From: DAOTXK01 sp034435395
Lineage (GTDB): Bacteria; Chloroflexota; Anaerolineae; Aggregatilineales; Ch27
Assembly: GCA_034435395.1 (NCBI GenBank)
Contig: DAOTXK010000258.1
Coordinates: forward strand, 1-24,106
Length of the DNA stretch: 24,106 nt
Direction: 5' to 3'
Position 1 is the stretch's first letter. Each line of letters opens with the position of its first letter. Of the stretch, positions 14,977 to 23,770 are shown piece by piece. Below the pieces are notes generated by a model, which made no database searches, was not told the DNA's origin, and worked only from the letters and a program-made list of their open reading frames with translations. Position numbers and translations under genes: made by a program.

Positions 14977-15680
14977 TGTTACTCAGCGTCCAGGATTTAA
15001 CCGTCTCCTACGGCAGCATTCAGGCCGTGCATGAGGTGTCGTTTGAGGTCGACGAGGGCGAGATCGTCACCCTGATTGGTGCCAATGGGGCCGGCAAGTC
15101 CACCATTCTCAACACCATCGCCGGTCTGCAAGCGCCTGATCGCGGCGCGATCGTCCACCAGGGAACGAACATCGCCGCCATGGATGCGTCCAAGATTGTA
15201 CGGCGGGGGCTGGCGCTGGTCCCGGAGGGGCGTCGGATCTTCGGCAATCTGACCGTGTATGAGAATCTGCGGCTGGCGGGCTTCCAGCTTGACCGAGATG
15301 AGCTGGACAGGCGCATCCGGCGCGTATTTGAGATTTTTGACCGTCTGGCGGGGCGCAAAAACCAGCTTGGCGACACGCTCTCCGGCGGCGAGCAGCAGAT
15401 GCTGGCCGTGGGGCGCGCCCTGGTCACCGGGGGGCGGTTGATGCTGCTGGACGAGCCGTCGATGGGGCTGGCCCCGATTCTGGTCCAGCAGATTTTCACC
15501 GTGCTGCGGGAGATCAATGAGCAGGGCACCACCATCCTGCTGGTGGAGCAGAACGCCCACATGGCGCTCAAGCTGGCCAACCGGGGCTACGTGCTGGAGA
15601 CCGGCCATATCGTGCTCGCCGGCTCGGCCCAGGAGTTGGCCAGCAATCCGGAGGTTCAAAAAGCGTATCTGGGCGGCTGA
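14976..15680 (+). CDS. livF: Branched-chain amino acid-type ABC ATP-binding protein LivF
   Basis: A 234-residue ATPase of normal LivF length. Walker A is GANGAGKST (35-43), signature LSGGEQQMLAVGRAL at about 133-147, Walker B LMLLDEPSMGLAP, and the LivF-typical switch VEQNAHMAL. The start codon overlaps the livG stop by one base, so the two are translationally coupled. It completes the transporter. Confidence 0.95.
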   Translation: MLLSVQDLTVSYGSIQAVHEVSFEVDEGEIVTLIGANGAGKSTILNTIAGLQAPDRGAIVHQGTNIAAMDASKIVRRGLALVPEGRRIFGNLTVYENLRLAGFQLDRDELDRRIRRVFEIFDRLAGRKNQLGDTLSGGEQQMLAVGRALVTGGRLMLLDEPSMGLAPILVQQIFTVLREINEQGTTILLVEQNAHMALKLANRGYVLETGHIVLAGSAQELASNPEVQKAYLGG

Positions 15681-15749
15681 CCGGGGCCTGCCCTGGGATA
15701 CGGCTACCAGCCAAGGGTGCCCTGGCACCCCAAAGGGGATTTCGTTGCC

Positions 15750-17105
15750 ATGAAGCTCACCATAATCGGCGGCGGGGGGGTACGCACGCCGCTGGCCGTC
15801 CCCCCGATCCTGCGGCGCGCGGCGCAGATGGGGCTGGACGAACTGTGCCTGATGGACATCGACGCGGAGAAGTTGCGGATTTTCAGCGCCCTGGCCCGCC
15901 AGGTGGCTCGATCCCAGGGAAGCGCCCTGCGCATCACCGCGACGGTGGAAGCCCGCCCCGCCCTGGAAGGCGCGAGTTTCGTCATCACCACCATCCGCGT
16001 GGGCAACGACCATGGCCGCGCCCTGGACGAACGGATTGCGCTGCGGCATGGGGTGCTGGGCCAGGAGACAACGGGCGCGGGTGGGTTCGCCATGGCGTTG
16101 CGCAGCATCCCGGCCATCCTCGACTATGCCGAACTGCTGGAGACGGTCAGTCCGGGGGCCTGGATGCTGAATTTCACCAACCCGGCTGGCCTGGTCACCC
16201 AGGCCCTGCGCGACCGTGGCTTCGCTCACACCATCGGCATCTGCGACAGCGCCAATGGCGCGCAGCGGGCCGTCGCCAGCTGGCTCAATGTCGACGGGCA
16301 GCGGTTGCGGGCGGAAGTTTTCGGGCTGAATCATCTGTCCTGGGCGCGCGCCGTTTGGCTGGACGGTCAGGACGTCCTCGCGTCCCTGCTCGGCGACCCG
16401 GCGTTTCGGCGGGCGACGCTGCTGCGGCTGTTCGACCCCCGGCTGATCGAAGCGATGGGCCTGTGGCTCAACGAGTATCTCTTCTACTGGTACCATTCCA
16501 GGCAGGCGCTGGAGGCGGTCCAGGGTGAGGAGCGGTCGCGCGGGGAGGCCATCCTGGAGTGGAACCGGGAACTGCTGGCCCAACTGCGCAAGCTGGACAT
16601 TGAGGGCGATCCGGCAACAGCGCGCGGTTACTACAGCGCTTACCTGGCGCGACGCGGTGGCACGTACATGGCCTACGGCGCTGAAGGGGAGGCCAACCCT
16701 CCCCGCCTGGCGACCGACGACGAAGAAGGTTATATGGGCGTGGCGCTGGACACCATCCTCAGCCTGTCCACCGGCCAGCCGCTGTATACCGCGCTGAACG
16801 TGCCCAACGAAGGGGCCATCGACTGCATGAAGCCCGACGACGTGGTGGAGATCAGCTGCCGGGTGGATGGCGACGGGGTGCATCCCCAGCCGATTGGGGC
16901 CATACCGGAGGCGCAGGAGCTGCTCATGCGCACGGTCAAGCTCTATGAACGGCTCACCGTGGAGGCCATCCTGACCCGCTCCCGCGCCAGGGCGGCGGAA
17001 GCGCTGATGGTCCACCCGCTGGTTTATTCATACCCGCTGGCCAGGACGCTGGTGGACGAGTACCTGGCCGCGCACGCCCCATACGTCGGCAGCTGGGACG
17101 AGTGA
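15750..17105 (+). CDS. GH4-family NAD-dependent glycosidase (6-phospho-beta-glucosidase-like)
   Basis: A 451-residue GH4 enzyme. I chose ATG at 15750, after AAAGGGG; an earlier in-frame ATG at 15717 would fall in a small hairpin (15715-15730) and precede the conserved IIGGGG start. The Rossmann NAD loop is IIGGGGVRTP (5-14), GQETTGAGG is at 104-112, NPAG at 144-147, and the metal ligands appear as Cys165 (GICDSANG) and His195 (GLNHLSW). GH4 enzymes cleave phospho-glycosides or uronides through an NAD-dependent oxidation-elimination with Mn2+. It lies 69 bp after livF on the same strand and may be cotranscribed. Substrate unknown: CelF/BglT-like 6-phospho-glucosides are the closest guess. Confidence 0.88.
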   Translation: MKLTIIGGGGVRTPLAVPPILRRAAQMGLDELCLMDIDAEKLRIFSALARQVARSQGSALRITATVEARPALEGASFVITTIRVGNDHGRALDERIALRHGVLGQETTGAGGFAMALRSIPAILDYAELLETVSPGAWMLNFTNPAGLVTQALRDRGFAHTIGICDSANGAQRAVASWLNVDGQRLRAEVFGLNHLSWARAVWLDGQDVLASLLGDPAFRRATLLRLFDPRLIEAMGLWLNEYLFYWYHSRQALEAVQGEERSRGEAILEWNRELLAQLRKLDIEGDPATARGYYSAYLARRGGTYMAYGAEGEANPPRLATDDEEGYMGVALDTILSLSTGQPLYTALNVPNEGAIDCMKPDDVVEISCRVDGDGVHPQPIGAIPEAQELLMRTVKLYERLTVEAILTRSRARAAEALMVHPLVYSYPLARTLVDEYLAAHAPYVGSWDE

Positions 17106-17156
17106 GCGTCTCCCCACAGCAGCGGCCATGCATGCCGCATGTTGTCGGGATGAGCG

Positions 17157-17199
17157 GGCGGGCAGCCGGGCGTTCGGCCCATGGCTGTGCGCCCCCGCC
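17157..17199. terminator. GC-rich stem-loop between convergent genes
   Basis: GGCGGG (17157-17162) pairs with CCCGCC (17194-17199), CAGCC (17163-17167) with GGCTG (17183-17187), and GGGC (17168-17171) with GCCC (17177-17180), with small bulges. It lies in the 108-bp gap between the converging GH4 and epimerase genes. It could act as a bidirectional terminator, although no T tract follows. Confidence 0.4.
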
Positions 17200-17213
17200 G
17201 GTAAGCGAGCGCC

Positions 17214-18392
17214 TCAACTGCCCGGCATCGTTTCCAGCAATTTCAGGCCGTACAGCAGGGCGCGGGGGAGGTGAAAAGGCCCTTTCCACATCGAGCCTTT
17301 CAGGCGGTTGGCCACCGAGCCGTCACGGTGCAGGTAGCCGTACCATTCCCCGTACTCCGGGTCCGGGAAGTGAGCGAACGTCCACTCGTGCAGGCGTTCG
17401 TACCAGTCCAGGTAGCCGTCCTCGCCCGTGAGATGGTGGGCCAGCAACAGGGCATAGAGCGCCTCGCTGTGCGGCCACCAGAGCTTCATGTCCCATTCCA
17501 GGCGCGGCGACGGTTTACCCTCCACGTCGACGTAATACAGGAGGCCGCCATATTCCCGGTCCCACCCCCATTCCAGAGACCAGTTTAAGATGTCCAGCGC
17601 GCTGTCGATCAGGGACCGATCGTCCCGGTGGCGGCCCTCGTGCATCATAAACCAGGCGGTTTCGATGGCATGGCCGGGGCAGATCAGGCGTCCTTCGGCG
17701 GAATCGAGGCGTTCGCCGCCCGGCCCGACCGTTTCCAAAAGGGCGCGTTCGTCGCGTTTCAGGAAGTGGTTGAGGATTTGGTCAAGCGCCTCGTCGGCCA
17801 CTTCCTCGTACAGCGGGTCGGAGTCAACCTGGCGGATTTCCTGCGTCGTGGCCAGCAGGATCATGGGCATGGCCTGGCGCTTGGTGACGCGAGTCTCCGG
17901 GAACACCTTGGGCGGGAGCGCGCCGGGCGTGCGGTGGAGGTCGATGACCAGCCGGTAGGTGTCCCTGGCCCGCTGCCACGCCTGTTGGTCGCCGGTCGCC
18001 TGGGCGTATTCGGCGCAGGCGATGACCCCGAACGTCTCCGTGAATAAGTAGCGGCGCTGGCGGAGCGGGCGACCGTCGCGGGTCAGGAGGAAAAACATCC
18101 GGCCCTGGCTATCGAAGCCGTGTTTCATCAGGAACTCGAAGCCATGACGGGCCATATCCAGCCATTCCTGGCGCGGCTCCAGGGTGTTGTACAGCTCGGA
18201 AAAGAGCCACACCGTGCGGCCCTGCAACCACATGGCTTTGTCCGTATCAAACACGGAACCATCCCGGTCCAGCCAGTTGAAGTACCCGCCGCAGTCATGG
18301 TCGGGCGCATGCCGCTGCCAGAAGGCGAGGACATCGTCCAGCAGGTGGGACCGGTAGTATCGTTTCAGGGAGTCTATACGCGCCTGCTTCAT
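17214..18392 (-). CDS. AGE-family epimerase (N-acylglucosamine 2-epimerase-like)
   Basis: A 392-residue AGE-family (alpha/alpha)6-barrel protein of normal length. The ATG at 18392 follows AAAGGAGG. Active-site segments are present: WLQGRTVWLFSELYN (55-69, Arg59), FTETFGVIACAEYA (117-130), CPGHAIETAWF (238-248, His241 and Glu244), KLWWPHSEALYALL (303-316, His308) and KGPFHLPRAL (370-379, His374). The two catalytic-type histidines of the family, His241 and His374, are kept. Members interconvert GlcNAc and ManNAc or act on related sugars such as cellobiose or mannose. The cytoplasmic location is supported by the lack of a signal peptide. It could link to the amino sugar cluster on the same strand, but is separated from it. 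Confidence 0.9.
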   Translation of the reverse strand: MKQARIDSLKRYYRSHLLDDVLAFWQRHAPDHDCGGYFNWLDRDGSVFDTDKAMWLQGRTVWLFSELYNTLEPRQEWLDMARHGFEFLMKHGFDSQGRMFFLLTRDGRPLRQRRYLFTETFGVIACAEYAQATGDQQAWQRARDTYRLVIDLHRTPGALPPKVFPETRVTKRQAMPMILLATTQEIRQVDSDPLYEEVADEALDQILNHFLKRDERALLETVGPGGERLDSAEGRLICPGHAIETAWFMMHEGRHRDDRSLIDSALDILNWSLEWGWDREYGGLLYYVDVEGKPSPRLEWDMKLWWPHSEALYALLLAHHLTGEDGYLDWYERLHEWTFAHFPDPEYGEWYGYLHRDGSVANRLKGSMWKGPFHLPRALLYGLKLLETMPGS

Positions 18393-18729
18393 ACGCCTCC
18401 TTTGCTGGAAAAGCGGTTAGGGGGCCTCAGACGAGCGGCCCGCGCCCCTGGGCCGCTCACTTCAGCCTTGAAGAGAAGCATGATCGGGTTTATTGTAGTG
18501 CCTGGGCGGTCCCCAGGGCCAGGCGACGCCGGGGGCTGATGCCGGTCGGCGGGGCAGTCGATGGGGGGGGAAGCCGTGTCGTTGGTGACCGGCGGCCCTG
18601 GACAGCCAGCAACCCGGCCACGAGTCCCGCGTACTACCAGATGAAAAGAATGCGGCACCACACGACCGCCCGGCAGTGGCTGGCCCAGATCGACCGGTTG
18701 CCGTCACAACCCTAAGGGGCAACCCGATT
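18393..18729. other. Divergent intergenic region with leader hairpin and candidate epimerase promoter
   Basis: No credible gene is present in these 337 bp. GAGCGGCCC (18433-18441) and GGGCCGCTC (18450-18458) form a perfect 9-bp stem with an 8-nt loop, in the leader of the minus-strand epimerase. A minus-strand -10, TACAAT (18497-18492), is clear but its -35 is poor. I could not identify a promoter for the plus-strand permease. Confidence 0.4.
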
Positions 18730-21405
18730 ATGGAACGACTGGTGTTTGCTTTTTCATACGCCCTGCGGAACATGTGGCGGGACCGCCGCCGCACCGCCTT
18801 CACGCTGTTGTGTGTGGCCGCCGGGGTGGCTACCGTGGTGGCCCTGCGCGCGCTCGGCCTGATGCTGACCGATGCCCTGACGGCCAACGCCCAGGCATTC
18901 CTGCGCGGCGACCTCAAGGTCACCGGGTATGGTGGTTTCACGCTCAGCGTCTTTAATCTCAGCGAGGACGACCATCCGTTTTCCGCCGACAACATGGGTT
19001 GGATCAACGCCTGGGCGGCAGAAAACGCCCTGGAGATCACGTACACGCTGAACAGCGAATTGATGCAGGCGGCGGTGGTCCGGGACGGGCGGGCGGGAAC
19101 TCCAGCCCTGGCGATGGGTGTGTTCATCGATCCGGCGGTTTACCCCTTTTACGATGTCATCCGTGCTGAAGCGCCCCGGGGCGCGCTGCTGGCTGACCTG
19201 TTTGCCGAACCCCAGGCCATTGTGCTGGGACGGCGGCTGGCAACCCAGATTGGCGCGCAGGTCGGCGATCTGGTGCGCATCGGCGCGGCGGAGGACCTGT
19301 ACACGGTGGCCGGCATCGTGCCCGACGCCGCCGAAAGCACGTTTGACAATCCGCAGAGCCTGCTGTTCAGTTTTGCCTATCTGGACCGGGCCGAGCAGGG
19401 GGAATTTGGCCTGGGCGACGTGGCCGACCGGGCCTACCTGAAACTGCCCCCTGAGGCCGATCCCCGGACGATCATGCGCGAGGTCAGGCAGTGGCCCGCC
19501 GCCGGGGGATCGGGGGCTGGCCGCTGGCGGGTCACGTCAGCGGGCGAAGTTTTGCAGGACAACCAGGTGATCGCCGACGTGATTGGGCGCTTCGTGCTGG
19601 TGCTCAGCCTGGTCGGGCTGGTGATCGGCGGCGTAGGCATCATCAACACCATGATCGTCGCCGTTAACCGCCGCTCCATGGAGATCGCCGTCCTCAAGAC
19701 GCTGGGCCTGCAAGGACGCGATATCTCGCTGGTGTTCCTGGCGGAAGCGATCACCTCCGGCCTAGTGGGCAGCCTGTTCGGCATCCTGCTGGGCATCGGG
19801 CTGAGCTACCTGGCCCGCGACATGGGGCAGCAGGCGTTTGCCGTGGCCCTGCCCTGGCGGGTGTACCTCGACCCCCTGCTGATCGGGATCGCCCTGGGCA
19901 TGACGGTGACGATCTTCTTCAGCTCCCTGCCGACCTCGATGGCCACGCGCATCCGGCCCAATCTCGTGCTGCGCGAGGGGAACATCCCTATAGCCCGCGC
20001 CGGGTGTCTTTCGACGCTGCTCACCTTTGTCCTGCTGATCGTCGGCTTCGGCCTGCTGGTCGATGTGATCATCGGCACCCACCGTTTTCACTTTGATCTG
20101 CCGCCGCTCCTCACGCCGGGCATCATCGGCACGCTGGGCGTCTTCGTCATGCTGGGCGTGGCGCTCGCCCTGATGTGGGCCTTGGTCTGGCTGCTGGGCC
20201 GGCTGCCGAGCTTCCGCAATGCCAGCTTACAGATCGCCATCCGGGGGCTGACCACCCATCGCAGCCGCACGGCGCTCAGCCTGCTGGCGCTGGTCATCGG
20301 CATGACGGCGCTCAGCGGGACCCTGATCATGGCCCGCAGCATCAACATGCTGCTCTATACCAGCATCAGCCAGCCCCTGGGCGGCAACGTGATTATCGTG
20401 CCGCTGCCGCTGGTCAAACCGGCGGTCCACAGTCGGCTGGAGGGGATGGCCGCCGTCAGGGGCTATCGCGATGTCCGGTTCCCTTCCGACCTGCAGCTGG
20501 AATCGATTGACGGAGCCAGGAACTTCCGGTCCTGGTTCGATCGCGAAGACCCGCAGGCGGCGATGCGGGTCGCCCGGCTGAGCATGTTGTTGGGCGTCGA
20601 GGCGCACGGCGACCTGCCGCGCGGCGCGCTGGTGGAGGGGCGTTTTCTGGGGCCGGAGGATGCCGGGCAGCCCCACCTGGTGATCCCCTATCTGCCGGAA
20701 CTGGAGGCGCATGGGGTTCACGTCGGTTCGCACTTCACCTTTCGCCTGGGCAGGGGCCAGCAGACCTTCGAAGTGGTGGGCATCGTCGCCCCGGATACGG
20801 GCGCTGGCCTGATCCCCTTCAGCCTCAACGATTATGCGATGCAGGCCCCGCTCGACATGTTGGGCGCGAACAGCGCGATCCCCTTCGACTTTGTGATCGC
20901 CGATGTCGAGCCGGAGGCGGTCAACGAGGTCATGGCAACGATTGGTGCGGTGCCGGGCCTGTTTGTGTTTGATGTCACCATCTTCGACTCGATGATCAGC
21001 CGCCTGCTGTACCAGCTGGCCGCGCTGCCGCTGCTGGTGGCCGGGTTGAGCCTGTTCGCGGCCACGGCGCTGATCGCCACCACGGTGGCCCTGGCGACGC
21101 TGGAACGGCGGCGGCAGATCGCCATGCTCAAGGCGATTGGCGTCAGCCGCTGGCAGGCGCTGGGCCAGTTGCTGGCCGAGAACGGTCTCATCGGCGTGGT
21201 GGGCGGCGTCGTCAGCCTGCTGCCGACCCTGCTGATCCTGGCGCTGGTGCCTTCGCTCACGCAGGGTCTGGTCAGGCTGCCCCTGCCCGTGGACCTGGTC
21301 CTGTTGATGCTGGCGCTGTCGGTGGTGATCACCATCGCGGCGACCATGGTCACGGCGTGGTCGACTTCCGGCGAGAAACCGCTGGCCGTCCTCCGTTACG
21401 AGTGA
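18730..21405 (+). CDS. Large ABC permease with two FtsX domains (MacB/LolC type)
   Basis: An 891-residue inner-membrane protein. I chose ATG at 18730, 11 bases after AAGGGG; earlier codons are not family-like. A first helix at about 22-46 precedes a MacB-type extracytoplasmic domain. The first FtsX domain is at about 286-420 (LVGLVIGGVGIINTMIVAV, then RRSMEIAVLKTLGLQGRDI), a central helix pair at about 424-495, a second helix at about 515-535 with a second extracytoplasmic domain, and the last FtsX domain at about 764-887 (ERRRQIAMLKAIGVSRWQAL). This duplicated layout is typical of exporters of lipoproteins, peptides or lipids driven by a LolD/MacB-like ATPase. No such ATPase is next to it, so its partner must be elsewhere. 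Confidence 0.9.
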   Translation: MERLVFAFSYALRNMWRDRRRTAFTLLCVAAGVATVVALRALGLMLTDALTANAQAFLRGDLKVTGYGGFTLSVFNLSEDDHPFSADNMGWINAWAAENALEITYTLNSELMQAAVVRDGRAGTPALAMGVFIDPAVYPFYDVIRAEAPRGALLADLFAEPQAIVLGRRLATQIGAQVGDLVRIGAAEDLYTVAGIVPDAAESTFDNPQSLLFSFAYLDRAEQGEFGLGDVADRAYLKLPPEADPRTIMREVRQWPAAGGSGAGRWRVTSAGEVLQDNQVIADVIGRFVLVLSLVGLVIGGVGIINTMIVAVNRRSMEIAVLKTLGLQGRDISLVFLAEAITSGLVGSLFGILLGIGLSYLARDMGQQAFAVALPWRVYLDPLLIGIALGMTVTIFFSSLPTSMATRIRPNLVLREGNIPIARAGCLSTLLTFVLLIVGFGLLVDVIIGTHRFHFDLPPLLTPGIIGTLGVFVMLGVALALMWALVWLLGRLPSFRNASLQIAIRGLTTHRSRTALSLLALVIGMTALSGTLIMARSINMLLYTSISQPLGGNVIIVPLPLVKPAVHSRLEGMAAVRGYRDVRFPSDLQLESIDGARNFRSWFDREDPQAAMRVARLSMLLGVEAHGDLPRGALVEGRFLGPEDAGQPHLVIPYLPELEAHGVHVGSHFTFRLGRGQQTFEVVGIVAPDTGAGLIPFSLNDYAMQAPLDMLGANSAIPFDFVIADVEPEAVNEVMATIGAVPGLFVFDVTIFDSMISRLLYQLAALPLLVAGLSLFAATALIATTVALATLERRRQIAMLKAIGVSRWQALGQLLAENGLIGVVGGVVSLLPTLLILALVPSLTQGLVRLPLPVDLVLLMLALSVVITIAATMVTAWSTSGEKPLAVLRYE

Positions 21406-21413
21406 GGCCATCT

Positions 21414-21456
21414 GCCGCCCCAACCCAGGCGGGGGAGGCGGCTGGCGCTGCGCCAG
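21414..21456. terminator. Stem-loops between convergent permease genes
   Basis: GCCGCC (21414-21419) pairs with GGCGGC (21437-21442). Directly after, CTGGCGC-T-GCGCCAG (21442-21456) forms a second near-perfect hairpin. They fill the 84-bp gap between the converging FtsX and TauE/SafE genes and may terminate both. No T tract is seen. Confidence 0.35.
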
Positions 21457-21489
21457 GAAGGCTCAGGGCGGGGAGAAATCCCTGTCCCA

Positions 21490-22209
21490 TCAGATGATCA
21501 GGTTGATTCCCAGCAGAATCAAGGCCAGCAACACCGCTGTCTGAAAGACGGCGGCGTTGATCAATCGCCCCAGGGCCAAACCGGCCACGATTCCCCCCAG
21601 GATGGCCGGGACGGCAGCCGCGAAACCGAGTAGCACCGGGGCGGTGAAGTGGTGGCTGACGGCATGGGCGGCGAGGACGGTCACGCTGTGCAACAGAATC
21701 AACGCCTGAAGATTTCCCTTAAATTCGTCAGGGGGCCACTGGCGGCAGTTGCCATAGATCACCAGGGCTGGCCCGCCGGTGTTGTACGCCCCGGTCAGCA
21801 GGCCCCCGACCAGCCCAAAGCCATAGGCCCAGCTGGTGTTTTTGATCTCCGGCAGCGGCGGCCCCAGCAGCGCGGCCAGGGCATAGGCTACGATGACCAC
21901 GCCCAGCAGGGTGGTTACCAGCGCCTCGTCAGCGGCCCGCAGGGCGACGACGCCGAGCGGGATGCCGACGACGGAGCCGATGGCCAGCGGCCTGATCGCC
22001 GTGATGTTCAGCGCCTGGCGGTAGCGGAGCAAGAGGATAACCTGGCTCACCAGGCCCACCAGAGCCACCAGCGGCGCGGCCAGCGTGATGCCCACCGCCC
22101 CGACCAGCAGCGGCATGGCTACCAGCGCCAGACCGAAGCCGACCAGGGTCTGCACCAGGGCGGCGAAAAAGATCACGGTGGCCACCAGCAGCGGATTGAC
22201 CTCAGGCAT
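21490..22209 (-). CDS. TauE/SafE-family membrane permease
   Basis: A 239-residue, very hydrophobic protein with about seven to eight helices. The start VNPLLVATVIFFAALVQTLVGFGLALVAMPLL and the internal repeat GLVGGLLTGAYNTGGPALVIYGNCRQWPPDEFKGNLQAL are hallmarks of TauE/SafE (sulfite exporter) proteins, which move small anions such as sulfite, sulfoacetate or other organic acids. The ATG at 22209 overlaps the end of the DUF3604 gene by 8 bp, so both are on one mRNA and translation is coupled. Substrate unknown; it may export or import an anion linked to the hydrolase. Confidence 0.9.
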   Translation of the reverse strand: MPEVNPLLVATVIFFAALVQTLVGFGLALVAMPLLVGAVGITLAAPLVALVGLVSQVILLLRYRQALNITAIRPLAIGSVVGIPLGVVALRAADEALVTTLLGVVIVAYALAALLGPPLPEIKNTSWAYGFGLVGGLLTGAYNTGGPALVIYGNCRQWPPDEFKGNLQALILLHSVTVLAAHAVSHHFTAPVLLGFAAAVPAILGGIVAGLALGRLINAAVFQTAVLLALILLGINLII

Positions 22210-23728
22210 CCCCGGCTTCCACCCAGATCGGCGAGCTCCAGGCCCACTGGCCGTTGGTCTGCCGCACGCGGACGGTGTACCAGTCTCTGGCCCGGCCCTG
22301 GCCGCGATGGGTCAGCGAGAGGGCGCAGGTCGACTCGGATCGTGGCACGGCCCGGTGGAAGGTATAGGCGGGCCTGAGGAAGCCGCCCAGGTACCCCGTC
22401 CGCGGCCCGGCCAGCAGTTCAGCCAGGGTCACGCGGACGGGCTGCCCATTGATCACGCCAGTGATGGCGGTCTCGGCGCTCCCCTGAACCTCCAGGCACA
22501 GGCCCTGCGTGCTGGCCGTGGTCGTGGTCAGATTGCCCCAGGTGCGGGTGGCGAAGCGCACGCCGTCGGCTCCCCGCCGCTCCCACTGGCTGAAAGCGTA
22601 ACGCTCCTCCTCGCCCGCCTGCGGCTCGACGATCTCGTGGCCGCGGAAGCGCGGTTCGACCGCCCGCAGGTCGCCGCCTTCCACCGCCAGCTCGACCTGC
22701 CAATCGACGGTCGTGTGCTTCTCACCCCAGCCGACTTCGACGTGCACCTTAACCGGCTCGGTGGAGGCGGTTCCAGCAGGGGCAGGCGATCCGCTCCAGC
22801 GGTGGATCAGACGGTTGTTGTGCAGCACATCCACAGCGTCAAGCGCGCTGCCGCCCGCGATCGACACCTCGATATGACGCTCCGGCGTCGGCGGCAGGAC
22901 GGACCCCATCGGCTGGCCGTTGATGGCGAAGACCAGGGCGATGTTATCGCCGGTCAGGGCCACCGTCCGCCGGGCCTGGATGGCTGCCCAGACGGCATCG
23001 CGGGTGAGCGCTTCCGCCCAGACGGCCATCCGCCCGTGCCCGTAGCTGCCGGGGTGGGCGCTATGGTGGTCGGTGGAGCCGTAAGCGCCAACCACGTGGC
23101 CCTGGGCCAGGCCATACTGGTAGGTGCTCTCCCAGTCGCGGGGGCCCATGGTGTGCAGGTAGGGGTAGGGCGCGTCCGGACTCTCCGCCGCGCCGTGCAT
23201 GGACATGATCTCCACCACAGGGCTGAACTCCGGCGTCCACGCCGCCCAGTTGATGCCCCGGTAGCCGCGCCGGTAGCCGATGTGGTGGGGGATGAGCAGG
23301 CAGTCGATGCCGCGCGCCTGGTACTGCCGCAGGGAACGCCGCAGGTCCTCCAGGTCGGCGGCCCGGATGACCTCACCCTCCGCACCCTTGAAGTAGACGT
23401 TGTGATCGCCGTATTGAAGCGAGTGCATCTCAAAACCAAGGAAGGTCACGAAGCGGCCCGACTGGTGATTCGCCTGGACCACTTCCCGCACGCGCGGCCA
23501 GGCCGCCGCTGTGACGGCGAAGCCCCGCTGGTGATAGGCGACCACGTCGGCCAGGTAGGCGTCGTCCACCGGGATGTCCGGCCAGTGCGCGTGGACGGTC
23601 ACGCAGGCGAAGTCCAGCTGCATCCGGGCGTTCTGGAACGCTTCCTCCAGGGAGCCGTGCCCATAACCGACGGCGCAGTGACTGTGGATGTCGCCATAGT
23701 AGACGTTGAGTCCATCGTACCCCTGCAT
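22202..23728 (-). CDS. DUF3604/CehA-like PHP-type metallohydrolase
   Basis: A 508-residue protein from ATG at 23728, chosen because GGAG lies six bases upstream; an in-frame ATG four codons earlier (23740) has no ribosome site. The metal-binding motifs of the PHP/DUF3604 group are visible: YYGDIHSHCAVGYGHG near the start, FACVTVHAHWPD, GFEMHS followed by YGDHNVYF, LIPHHIGY, and YGSTDHHSAHPG. The C-terminal 250 residues are beta-rich and fit the accessory domain of the family. No signal peptide is seen. CehA-like members hydrolyse carbamate or phosphate esters; the natural substrate here cannot be told. It overlaps the TauE/SafE gene. Its upstream region is cut short by an IS200/IS605-type element. 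Confidence 0.85.
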   Translation of the reverse strand: MQGYDGLNVYYGDIHSHCAVGYGHGSLEEAFQNARMQLDFACVTVHAHWPDIPVDDAYLADVVAYHQRGFAVTAAAWPRVREVVQANHQSGRFVTFLGFEMHSLQYGDHNVYFKGAEGEVIRAADLEDLRRSLRQYQARGIDCLLIPHHIGYRRGYRGINWAAWTPEFSPVVEIMSMHGAAESPDAPYPYLHTMGPRDWESTYQYGLAQGHVVGAYGSTDHHSAHPGSYGHGRMAVWAEALTRDAVWAAIQARRTVALTGDNIALVFAINGQPMGSVLPPTPERHIEVSIAGGSALDAVDVLHNNRLIHRWSGSPAPAGTASTEPVKVHVEVGWGEKHTTVDWQVELAVEGGDLRAVEPRFRGHEIVEPQAGEEERYAFSQWERRGADGVRFATRTWGNLTTTTASTQGLCLEVQGSAETAITGVINGQPVRVTLAELLAGPRTGYLGGFLRPAYTFHRAVPRSESTCALSLTHRGQGRARDWYTVRVRQTNGQWAWSSPIWVEAGDA

Positions 23729-23770
23729 GGTGATCTCCATGTCCGGATTACCGAAAAATCGGCGCGAAAG

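Noticed and set aside
15715..15730. GGGTGCC-CT-GGCACCC palindrome before the GH4 start as a terminator
   Set aside because: The stem is short, lacks a T tract and lies close to the ribosome site; it may be chance in GC-rich sequence, so it is mentioned only in the gene entry.
14997..17015. Very long open frame (over 670 codons) on the minus strand across livF and the GH4 gene
   Set aside because: It is antisense to two clear genes, and its translation is rich in Gln, His, Arg and Pro without motifs, as expected from codon bias in GC-rich DNA.
17113..17150. GGCCATGCATGCC-like symmetry in the convergent spacer as an operator
   Set aside because: The symmetry is short, and the site lies between two gene ends where an operator has no obvious use.
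18462..19127. Minus-strand frame upstream of the epimerase
   Set aside because: It overlaps the FtsX coding start and has no domain; the spacer itself shows no coding features.
20227..21423. Minus-strand open frame of about 400 codons opposite the FtsX permease
   Set aside because: Composition is dominated by Gln, Arg and Asp from antisense codon bias; the plus-strand domains are certain.
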